Shown here: piece after piece, positions 33,008-38,469 of the stretch
Position numbering within the stretch: position 1 is the first letter of the stretch
How the letters are laid out: the number at the start of each line of letters is the position of its first letter
DNA from: Pseudomonadota bacterium
GTDB lineage: Bacteria; Desulfobacterota; WTBG01; JAPLJA01
Direction: 5' to 3'
Length of the DNA: 38,469 nucleotides
NCBI GenBank assembly: GCA_026388815.1
Contig: JAPLJA010000165.1
Span: 1 to 38,469, forward strand
Notes under the pieces: generated by a model
Seen by the model: only the letters and a program-made list of their open reading frames with translations
Database searches by the model: none
Told to the model about the DNA's origin: nothing
Translations under genes and position numbers: made by a program

Positions 33008-34876
33008 ATGAGCACCATTTTAGAAAAGATTAATACACCCGAGGAGTTAAGGAAGCTCGATCCAAAAGACCTCCCGTTGCTTGCTGAGGAACTGAGGGAG
33101 ATGATTATCTCCACGGTTTCTCAAACGGGCGGACACCTGGCTTCAAGTCTTGGCGTGGTTGAACTCACCATTGCCCTCCACTACGTATTTGACACGCCCC
33201 GAGACAAGATTATCTGGGACGTGGGGCACCAGTCGTATGCCCATAAAATCCTGACGGGAAGAAAGGAACTCTTTCGCACCCTCCGTCAGCATGGTGGTTT
33301 GAGCGGGTTCCCCCGGAGGAGGGAGAGCATCTTCGATACCTTTGATGTGGGGCACAGCAGCACCTCTATTTCTGCTGCCCTGGGCATGGCAGAGGCACGG
33401 TGCCTGAAGAAAGAGAAGTACAAGATCATAGCCGTTATCGGAGATGGTTCGCTCATGGCCGGTATGGCGCTGGAAGGGCTGAACCATGCGGGGCATCTGA
33501 AGAAGGACATGATTGTTGTTTTAAATGATAACGAGATGGCTATCTCTTCCCGCGTAGGCGCTCTCTCTTCATACCTCTCGCGTCTCATCACCGGCCAGAC
33601 CTACAGTAGGTTCCGGAAAGACATGCAGGCCTTTTTCAAGTCCCTGGGTGAACCGTTCTACAAGTTTGCAAAACAGACAGAGGAATTTTTTAAGGGGATA
33701 TTTGCGCCCGGTGTCCTCTTCGATGAGCTGGGGTTCCGATACGTAGGGCCCATCCCCGGCCACCGGATTGATTATCTTCTTGAAAATTTTAAGAACATCA
33801 AACACCTGGAAGGGCCTATCCTGGTCCACGTGGTTACCACCAAAGGCAAAGGGTATCAGCCGGCAGAGAAGGATCCAACCAGATTCCATGGGATAGGCCC
33901 CTTTGAGAAGGAAAGCGGCGTCCCTCTCGCTTCAAAACCTGGTCCCTCCTTCACCGGGGTTTTCAGCGAGACCCTGGTGAAGCTGGCTAAACAAGATGAA
34001 AGGATTGTGGCAATCACAGCCGGTATGAGCAACGGGACCGGACTGGACAAGCTGGCGAGTGAATTCCCGGAGAAATTCTACGATGTCGGGATTGCCGAGC
34101 AGCACGCAGTGACCTTTGCGGCAGGCATGGCTGTCGAGGGGCTCAGGCCGGTAATTGCCATTTACTCAACCTTCCTCCAGCGATCCTATGACCAGATTCT
34201 GCATGATGTCTGCCGCCAGTCACTCCCTGTCACCTTCGTCCTGGATCGGGCCGGCATCGTAGGAGAGGACGGTTCGACCCACAACGGTCTCTTTGACTTC
34301 TCCTATCTGAGGCATATGCCCAATATCATCATCATGGCGCCCAAGGATGAGAATGAACTCCAGCACATGCTGAAGACAGCGATTGATTCATCAAAGCCAG
34401 CCGCAATCCGCTATCCGAGAGGAAAAGGAATAGGAGTACCTCTCGATGAAGAAATCAGGAACCTTGCCGTGGGGAAGGGAGAGGTGATAAGCGAGGGAAA
34501 AGACGCAGCCATCGTAGCCATCGGCTCCACCGTGTACCCCGCACTATCTGCCGCCCAGGAGCTTAAAAAGGATGGAATAGCGTGTACCGTGGTCAATGCC
34601 CGTTTTGTAAAGCCCCTCGATGAGGAACTCATCTGTACCCTTGCCCGCGAGATCGGGAAGATACTCACCGTCGAAGAGAATGTCCTGGCCGGCGGATTCG
34701 GCTCAGCAGTTCTGGAGCTCCTCAACAGGAAATCTATCCCTGCTGAAAAAGTTACGTGCCTGGGAATTGATGACTGTTTTGTAGAACACGGCCCTCAGGA
34801 GTTCTTGAGAAAGAAGTACGGGATAGATTCTTCCGGTATCGTTCAGGCGGTAAAGGCACTCCTGCAGAAGACATAG
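33008..34876 (+). CDS. dxs: 1-deoxy-D-xylulose-5-phosphate synthase (intact)
   Basis: The full 622-residue thiamine-diphosphate enzyme that joins pyruvate and glyceraldehyde 3-phosphate in the first step of the MEP isoprenoid pathway. [14 protein letters not shown] and [16 protein letters not shown] lie near the start, [20 protein letters not shown] with LNDNEMAIS is the GDG...N cofactor motif, and [17 protein letters not shown] contains the catalytic Glu of the pyrimidine-binding domain. The transketolase C-terminal domain ends [13 protein letters not shown]-like. ATG 33008 follows AGAAGGG. The remaining early dxs stub at 5249-5685 is a second, broken copy, so this one should be the functional gene. 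Confidence 0.96.
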   Translation: MSTILEKINTPEELRKLDPKDLPLLAEELREMIISTVSQTGGHLASSLGVVELTIALHYVFDTPRDKIIWDVGHQSYAHKILTGRKELFRTLRQHGGLSGFPRRRESIFDTFDVGHSSTSISAALGMAEARCLKKEKYKIIAVIGDGSLMAGMALEGLNHAGHLKKDMIVVLNDNEMAISSRVGALSSYLSRLITGQTYSRFRKDMQAFFKSLGEPFYKFAKQTEEFFKGIFAPGVLFDELGFRYVGPIPGHRIDYLLENFKNIKHLEGPILVHVVTTKGKGYQPAEKDPTRFHGIGPFEKESGVPLASKPGPSFTGVFSETLVKLAKQDERIVAITAGMSNGTGLDKLASEFPEKFYDVGIAEQHAVTFAAGMAVEGLRPVIAIYSTFLQRSYDQILHDVCRQSLPVTFVLDRAGIVGEDGSTHNGLFDFSYLRHMPNIIIMAPKDENELQHMLKTAIDSSKPAAIRYPRGKGIGVPLDEEIRNLAVGKGEVISEGKDAAIVAIGSTVYPALSAAQELKKDGIACTVVNARFVKPLDEELICTLAREIGKILTVEENVLAGGFGSAVLELLNRKSIPAEKVTCLGIDDCFVEHGPQEFLRKKYGIDSSGIVQAVKALLQKT

Positions 34877-34879
34877 CGT

Positions 34880-34957
34880 TCAGCTATCAGCCGTTAGCTG
34901 TCAGCTTTAAGACATTACCGCAGGAGCGGCCTTCGGTCTTTTTTAGCTGATAGCTGA
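34880..34957. repeat. Perfect 12-bp inverted repeat enclosing a GC hairpin, between dxs and tlyA
   Basis: TCAGCTATCAGC at 34880-34891 pairs with GCTGATAGCTGA at 34946-34957. The enclosed stretch contains CCGC-AGGA-GCGG (about 34918-34929) followed by a T-rich run (34937-34944), which could act as a weak terminator on the plus strand. The AGCTGATAGCTGA type of repeat is common in intergenic DNA of several lineages. Confidence 0.75.
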
Positions 34958-34967
34958 GAACTTCAAA

Positions 34968-35699
34968 ATGAAAAAGGAACGACTCGATAAACTCCTCGTT
35001 CAAAGGGGACTTGTGAGCAGCCGGGAAAGGGCTCAGGCCCTGATCATGGCAGGCAAGGTGCTGGTAGACGGCAGGAAGGTAGAGAAGGCCGGGGCCCTGG
35101 TCAGCGCAGAGTGCTCTCTCCTCCTTAAAGACCGGGACTTACCATATGTGAGCAGGGGAGGGCTGAAGCTTGAGAAGGCACTGAAGGTTTTCGGGGTTGA
35201 TGCAGAGGGGAAGACCTGTATGGATGTAGGGGCATCCACTGGCGGGTTTACCGATTGCCTGCTCAAGAAGGGGGCGAAAAAGGTCTATGCCGTTGATGTT
35301 GGTTACGGACAGCTTGCCTGGTCGCTCAAACAGGATCCCCGCGTCGTCAGCCTTGAGAGAAGAAATATCCGGTACCTCTCACCTGGAGACATTGGTGAAC
35401 TGGCTGACCTTGCCGTAGTTGATACCTCCTTCATCTCTCTCAAGAAGGTACTCCCGGCCGTTGTGCAGTTAATCAAGGAGGAGGGAAGGATCATCGCCCT
35501 GATTAAACCCCAGTTTGAAGTGGGTAAGGGAAGGGTAGGCAAGGGGGGTGTAGTGAAGGACAGGGAGGACCATAAAATGGTAATAGACGAAATCTCGCGC
35601 TTTGCCACAGGGTTGGGGTTGAAGGAACTGGGGCTGACTGAATCTCCGCTCCTCGGCCCGAAGGGAAACAGGGAGTTCTTTATATACTTGAAAAAATAA
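34968..35699 (+). CDS. tlyA: TlyA-family 2'-O-methyltransferase (S4 domain plus FtsJ-like domain)
   Basis: A 243-residue RNA methyltransferase-like protein of the TlyA/hemolysin A family, which methylates ribose in 16S and 23S rRNA in characterised members. The N-terminal S4 RNA-binding domain (residues 1-60; RLDKLLVQRGLVSSRERAQA) is followed by the FtsJ-type domain: DVGASTGGFTDCLLKKGA for S-adenosylmethionine, VVDTSFISLKKVLP, and LIKPQFEVGKG with the catalytic Lys. ATG 34968 lacks a strong Shine-Dalgarno sequence. Its place downstream of dxs is the usual one in delta-proteobacterial-type operons. Confidence 0.92.
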   Translation: MKKERLDKLLVQRGLVSSRERAQALIMAGKVLVDGRKVEKAGALVSAECSLLLKDRDLPYVSRGGLKLEKALKVFGVDAEGKTCMDVGASTGGFTDCLLKKGAKKVYAVDVGYGQLAWSLKQDPRVVSLERRNIRYLSPGDIGELADLAVVDTSFISLKKVLPAVVQLIKEEGRIIALIKPQFEVGKGRVGKGGVVKDREDHKMVIDEISRFATGLGLKELGLTESPLLGPKGNREFFIYLKK

Positions 35700-35700
35700 A

Positions 35701-35840
35701 AATTCTAAATTCAAAGCACGAAATCCGAAACAAGCACAAATGTTCAAAATACGAATGAACCAAATAGGAATATTTTAAATTTTGGTATTTGGATTTTGAA
35801 TTTGTCTCGGATTTCGATATTCGCATTTCGGATTTGGGAT
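35701..35840. repeat. AT-rich imperfect inverted repeat between tlyA and ispH
   Basis: The 156-bp gap is mostly one dyad. CGAAATCCGAAACAA at 35719-35733 pairs with TTGTCTCGGATTTCG at 35802-35816 (one mismatch), with further looser pairing toward the centre (TTCAAAATACG against ATTTTGAATTT). This 'aaTTCGAAATCCGAAA'-type repeat is known from many environmental genomes as a dispersed intergenic element. It has no open frame. Confidence 0.75.
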
Positions 35841-35861
35841 TAATCAAGAGGGGAATTGCAC

Positions 35862-36707
35862 ATGCACGTTAAACTTGTCGATGCCACCGGGTTCTGCATG
35901 GGTGTCCAGCGGGCAGTCAGCATGACGCTTAAGGCGGCTGACAGAGGAGAGAGCAAGATCTGCACCTATGGCCCATTGATCCACAATCCTCAGGTGATTG
36001 AGCTCCTGAAGGGGAAAGGGATTGAAATCATCTCTGACCTGCGGGAGCTCCATTCCGGGATCGTTGTCATACGTGCTCATGGTATCTCACCTCAGAAAAA
36101 AAAGGAGATCGAAGAAACAGGTGCGCAGATCCTCGATGCTACCTGTCCCCGGGTAAAAAGAGTCCAGAAGATCATCAGACAGTATGCCACTCAGGGGTAC
36201 GCTACCCTTATCGTGGGCGACAAGGAGCATGCTGAGGTGGTAGGGCTCCTGGGGTTTTCTCAGGGGAAGGGATTTGTTGTAACGTTAGAAGAGGAAGTAG
36301 AAGATCTCCCAAGCCTCAAAAAGGTATGTGTTGTGGCGCAGACAACGCAGAATGAGAGAAGCTTCAACCAGGTCAGCAGGAGGGTTAAGGAGAGATTTAC
36401 TGAGTCGCTGATCTTCAATACCATCTGCGACTCCACCCAGAAGAGACAGGGAAAAACTCTGGAGCTTGCCAGACAGGTGGACGGGATGGTGGTAGTGGGC
36501 GGTAAGAACAGTGGTAATACCTTGAGGCTGGTGAAACTCTCGGAATCTACCGGTACGCCAACGTTCTTCATTGAACACGAGGATGAGCTGGACATGGAGC
36601 GGCTCAAGTTCCTTGCGACTGTTGGGGTTGTGGGCGGCACCTCTACCCCGCTCTGGATACTGGAGAAGGTGGTGAAGAGGATTGAGGAAGCAGGGACCGG
36701 AGATTAG
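35862..36707 (+). CDS. ispH: 4-hydroxy-3-methylbut-2-enyl diphosphate reductase
   Basis: The last MEP-pathway enzyme, an iron-sulfur protein that reduces HMBPP to IPP and DMAPP. The three cluster Cys are Cys12 (ATGFCMGVQRA), Cys95 (DATCPRVKR) and Cys189 (NTICDSTQKRQ). EHAEVVGLLG and VAQTTQNERSF are the other active-site strips, and GGKNSGNTLRLVKLSE is the C-terminal binding loop. I use ATG 35862 (281 residues), not TTG 35856, because AGAGGGG lies 8 bases ahead. With dxs and ispA it makes this operon a concentrated isoprenoid supply unit. Confidence 0.95.
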   Translation: MHVKLVDATGFCMGVQRAVSMTLKAADRGESKICTYGPLIHNPQVIELLKGKGIEIISDLRELHSGIVVIRAHGISPQKKKEIEETGAQILDATCPRVKRVQKIIRQYATQGYATLIVGDKEHAEVVGLLGFSQGKGFVVTLEEEVEDLPSLKKVCVVAQTTQNERSFNQVSRRVKERFTESLIFNTICDSTQKRQGKTLELARQVDGMVVVGGKNSGNTLRLVKLSESTGTPTFFIEHEDELDMERLKFLATVGVVGGTSTPLWILEKVVKRIEEAGTGD

Positions 36708-36784
36708 GGATTTAAGGTAAGGGCGAACCGGGGGGCGAGGCAGGGACAGCCACCTGTTTCCCGCAATAGCCGAAATCCCATGAC

Positions 36785-36813
36785 TTGCCTTTGTACCCCA
36801 CTTGTGCTACACT
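36785..36813 (+). promoter_or_regulatory. Probable sigma70 promoter of the DinJ/YafQ module
   Basis: TTGCCT at 36785-36790 and TACACT at 36808-36813 are separated by exactly 17 bp and lie 28 bp before the antitoxin start, which also has a near-perfect ribosome-binding site (AAAGGAGGTG). Confidence 0.55.
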
Positions 36814-36841
36814 TTTGCTGTAAGAACAAAGGAGGTGTATG

Positions 36842-37102
36842 ATGGGTAAAACAGCAACTGTGAGGGCACGCATCGAACCGAACCTGAAAAAGCAAGCAGA
36901 AACCCTTTTAATCAAATTGGGCCTATCCGCCAGCCAGGCGATAACCATGTTCTACCGTCAGGTCACGCTGCGGAAAGGACTCCCATTCGATGTGGTCATT
37001 CCCACTTCGACCACCCTGAGGACATTCCAGGACACCGATGCGGGGAGGAACCTGGTTGTATGCAAAGATGCCGATGACATGTTTAAGAAGTTGGGTATCT
37101 GA
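36842..37102 (+). CDS. dinJ: RelB/DinJ-family antitoxin
   Basis: An 86-residue antitoxin with an N-terminal ribbon-helix-helix DNA-binding part (TATVRARIEPNLKKQAETLL, then KLGLSASQAITMFYRQV) and a C-terminal toxin-wrapping helix (TTLRTFQDTDAGRNL). It should repress its own promoter and neutralise the toxin encoded next. I prefer ATG 36842 over 36839 because of its distance from AAAGGAGGT. The stop overlaps the toxin's ATG by one base, which is the standard coupling for this module. Confidence 0.88.
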   Translation: MGKTATVRARIEPNLKKQAETLLIKLGLSASQAITMFYRQVTLRKGLPFDVVIPTSTTLRTFQDTDAGRNLVVCKDADDMFKKLGI

Positions 37103-37374
37103 TGCGCACACCGGTCTATACCCGGCAGTTTGAAAGAGACATCAAAAAAGCGGAGAAGCGCGGGAAGAGTCTGGAGAAACTAAAGATTATTGCACGTGCT
37201 TTGATCGAAGGTAGGAGACTCGACCCCCTGCACAGAGACCACCAGTTGGTCGGGAGTTATGCGGGCCGCAGAGAGTGCCACATTGAGGCAGACTGGCTGC
37301 TCATCTACAAGATTGAGAAGGAGTGGATCATCTTTGAAAGAACGGGGTCACGTTCCGACCTATTCAAAAAGTAG
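37102..37374 (+). CDS. yafQ: YafQ-family RelE-type toxin with Arg at the catalytic His position
   Basis: A 90-residue ribosome-dependent mRNA endonuclease homologue. YTRQFERDIKKAEKRGK is the N-terminal helix, DHQLVGSY and RECHIEADWLLIYKI form the core, and FERTGSRSDLF closes the fold. Compared with E. coli YafQ (catalytic His50, His63, Asp67 and His87), this protein keeps the matching His47, His60 and Asp64. The last position is Arg84 (codon CGT, 37351-37353). All four map with the same offset of three, so the alignment is firm. Cleavage activity may be weak or lost, while antitoxin binding may remain. Confidence 0.88.
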   Translation: MRTPVYTRQFERDIKKAEKRGKSLEKLKIIARALIEGRRLDPLHRDHQLVGSYAGRRECHIEADWLLIYKIEKEWIIFERTGSRSDLFKK

Positions 37375-37453
37375 GAAACCGCTAAAAAGGAGCTAAAAAG
37401 GAGCTTAACAGGACAACGAAAAAGCTGAAGACCAGTTAGTAAATGGGCGCTGA

Positions 37454-37604
37454 GGGGCTGTTGAAAAACTCTTATGAGCGTTATTGCGAGAGACAAAGTC
37501 TCCAAGCAATCTCAGCGTTCGCTTCATTATTTCTAACCTTTTTAGATTGCTTCGTCGCTACAGATCCTCCCAAAAACAACAGAAGGCACTTTTCCAACAC
37601 CCCC
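37454..37604. mobile_element. MITE-like element, about 151 bp, with 17-bp imperfect terminal repeats
   Basis: GGGGCTGTTGAAAAACT at 37454-37470 pairs with ACTTTTCCAACACCCCC at 37588-37604 (14 of 17 bases). The ends resemble those of IS5-type elements, and the TTGCTGAAAAACTCCC stretch near the left end of the IS5-family element at 1441 is similar. The interior has no coding capacity but carries the dispersed motif AGATTGCTTCGTCGC (about 37546-37560) and its inverted partner TTGCGAGAGAC (about 37484). It was possibly moved in trans by an IS5-family transposase. Confidence 0.6.
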
Positions 37605-37702
37605 ACTGTCCCTGTTATGCATTAGCTTTATCCCATATCCTATAGTCCTCTCTCACTATTCTCTGCAAAAATAAATTTCCATGAGCATCAATTTCCATTT
37701 CT

Positions 37703-37738
37703 TGTCATATTGACAAAATGTCATAAAGCGGGTAGCAT
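37703..37738 (+). promoter_or_regulatory. Promoter with overlapping TGTCA/TGACA operator for the AbrB/RelE-like module
   Basis: TTGACA at 37710-37715 and TAGCAT at 37733-37738 have a 17-bp spacer. Three alternating 5-mers overlap the -35: TGTCA (37703-37707), TGACA (37711-37715) and TGTCA (37719-37723), each 8 bp apart. This gives two nested palindromes, a likely binding site for the AbrB-type antitoxin encoded 25 bp downstream. Confidence 0.6.
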
Positions 37739-37762
37739 ATCTATGAAGGAAAGGAGGACGGT

Positions 37763-38026
37763 ATGCTTATTACGATAGACAAGCGGGGGAGTATTAATCT
37801 TCCGGCAGCGGTGCGCAAGGAGCTTAACCTTGATAAGGGTGCATATCTTGACCTGACGGTTATTAAGGGCGGGACCCTCGTGCTGAATCCGGTGGCGGTC
37901 TATCCGACCGTCCAGTTAAGCGAGGCGGGGCTTAAAAAGATACATGAAGCGCGAAAGAGCGGTAAGGGAAAAATACCCAACTGGCTTGCGAAGGAAGTGA
38001 AGCGTGCCAAAGCTGACGCCAAGTAA
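37763..38026 (+). CDS. AbrB/MazE-type (SpoVT-AbrB fold) antitoxin
   Basis: An 87-residue protein with an N-terminal swapped-hairpin DNA-binding domain (LITIDKRGSINLPAAVRKEL, then GAYLDLTVIKGGTLVLNPV) and a basic C-terminal tail rich in Lys and Ala (KIHEARKSGKGKIPNWLAKE), the usual toxin-binding part. It should bind the TGTCA/TGACA repeats ahead of it and repress its own operon. ATG 37763 follows AAGGAGGAC. The toxin gene starts inside its last codons. Confidence 0.85.
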   Translation: MLITIDKRGSINLPAAVRKELNLDKGAYLDLTVIKGGTLVLNPVAVYPTVQLSEAGLKKIHEARKSGKGKIPNWLAKEVKRAKADAK

Positions 38027-38306
38027 GCTTTTCGTGAATGATGTGGAGGCGGTTCGGTCGAACAGCATTCTTGTCGGCAAGATCTCAAAGACACTTGCCC
38101 TCCTGGAAGAAAATCCCTTTCATTCCAGTCTGCATGCTGAGCGTATCATCAACGACCCGAGAGCGTGGTCCGTGCGCCTGGACAAGCGCTACCGCATTTC
38201 TCTGGAGCCGGAACTTTACTGCAAAGGAGGCAATCCTGACTGGTCAGGCGGCATCCTGCTTCTGCGTATCCTCGACCACGATGATCTGTACAAGCATCCT
38301 CGGTAG
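38004..38306 (+). CDS. RelE/YoeB/Txe-like toxin partnered with an AbrB antitoxin
   Basis: A 100-residue protein with an RelE/ParE-fold pattern: an N-terminal helical part (SNSILVGKISKTLALLEENP), HSSLHAERIINDPRAWSVRL, then DKRYRISLEPEL and a final ILLLRILDHDDLYKHPR strand with a His-Asp-His ending, much as the DHDDLY/HDxVY end of YoeB- and Txe-like toxins. It probably cleaves mRNA on the ribosome or binds DNA gyrase-like targets; I cannot tell which. The start is GTG 38004, overlapping the antitoxin frame by 23 bp. The pairing with an AbrB-type antitoxin is less usual than RelB or Phd partners. Confidence 0.78.
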   Translation: MPKLTPSKLFVNDVEAVRSNSILVGKISKTLALLEENPFHSSLHAERIINDPRAWSVRLDKRYRISLEPELYCKGGNPDWSGGILLLRILDHDDLYKHPR

Positions 38307-38314
38307 CCGGGAAA

Positions 38315-38469
38315 TTATTCAATACAGTCTCGTCCGGGTATCTTGCTTCCAGAGGGCATAGGGACATTTCCCATATTAATTCTGAAAACGACGCCACTAT
38401 GCTCGTAATCAACAATAGCGCCGACAACCTTTACAAATCTCAAGGTGATACTTGCAGTGCTTTTTCTGC
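38315..38469 (-). CDS. Possible 3' end of a minus-strand gene entering from the right
   Basis: A 51-codon minus-strand frame, open to the window edge, ends at TAA 38315-38317. It reads ITLRFVKVVGAIVDYEHSGV, then VFRINMGNVPMPSGSKI, and closes PGRDCIE*. The composition is protein-like, but no family is recognised and no start is available. Other frames here have stops. It converges with the toxin gene, 8 bp away. Confidence 0.3.
   Translation of the reverse strand, partial: RKSTASITLRFVKVVGAIVDYEHSGVVFRINMGNVPMPSGSKIPGRDCIE

Larger units (their letters stand above)
37375..37762. other. Gap between the two toxin-antitoxin modules
   Basis: This 388-bp stretch holds no gene. It contains a short direct repeat (GCTAAAAAGGA twice, about 37380-37403), a MITE-like element at 37454-37604, about 100 bases of plain AT-rich DNA, and the promoter of the second module. 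Confidence 0.6.

Noticed and set aside
35701-35840. CRISPR-like repeat between tlyA and ispH
   Set aside because: The repeats are one inverted dyad, not regularly spaced direct repeats with unique spacers. No cas gene is present in the window.
36260-36640. Long minus-strand frames opposite ispH, dxs and other housekeeping genes
   Set aside because: These are shadows of well-supported genes, with low-complexity Ser/Thr-rich translations and no ribosome-binding sites.

Overview
The window looks like a chromosomal segment of a Gram-negative anaerobe-type bacterium. The run xseA-xseB-ispA-dxs-tlyA-ispH, IS200/RAYT-type remnants, cobalamin-type radical SAM genes and cruciform intergenic repeats recall Desulfobacterota (Syntrophales-like) or Nitrospirota genomes. 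This is an inference from gene content; no rRNA or other phylogenetic marker is present and I cannot fix the lineage.

Region 1 (1-5700) is a decayed, mobile-element-rich zone. It holds the right part of an IS3-family element whose orfB carries an in-frame TAG, a C-terminal AlkP-superfamily fragment cut by that IS, an intact IS5-family element, an SGNH-hydrolase-like surface gene, an N-terminal AlkP-superfamily fragment, a 296-bp remnant of a REP-associated tyrosine transposase (RAYT) bounded by perfect 14-bp inverted repeats, and an N-terminal dxs fragment cut at the other edge of that remnant.

Region 2 (6100-30424) is a large surface-glycan/glycolipid locus. It includes a B12-binding-type radical SAM gene, a GT39-like membrane glycosyltransferase, a frameshifted membrane-protein gene, and a minus-strand set for an amino/acetamido sugar nucleotide (Gfo/Idh dehydrogenase, DegT aminotransferase, hexapeptide acetyltransferase) with a GT2 enzyme. 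Two very large polytopic proteins with soluble C-termini, an ALG5-like GT2, three tandem paralogous GT-C proteins, a YfhO-family protein and two overlapping radical SAM genes follow. A plausible reading is that GT2 enzymes charge a polyprenyl phosphate with sugars, the GT-C/YfhO proteins transfer them outside the membrane, and the radical SAM enzymes modify the lipid or sugar.

Region 3 (30523-36707) is a higher-GC, conserved housekeeping operon: exonuclease VII (xseA, xseB), prenyl synthase (ispA), DXP synthase (dxs), a TlyA-type methyltransferase and IspH. It makes C5 units and prenyl diphosphates, which could supply the lipid carrier used in region 2. Three of its gaps hold different palindromic repeats.

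Region 4 (36708-38469) holds two consecutive toxin-antitoxin modules separated by a small MITE-like element: DinJ/YafQ-type (the toxin has Arg where the catalytic His87 is expected) and an AbrB-type antitoxin with a RelE-fold-like toxin, preceded by a promoter overlapping alternating TGTCA/TGACA repeats.
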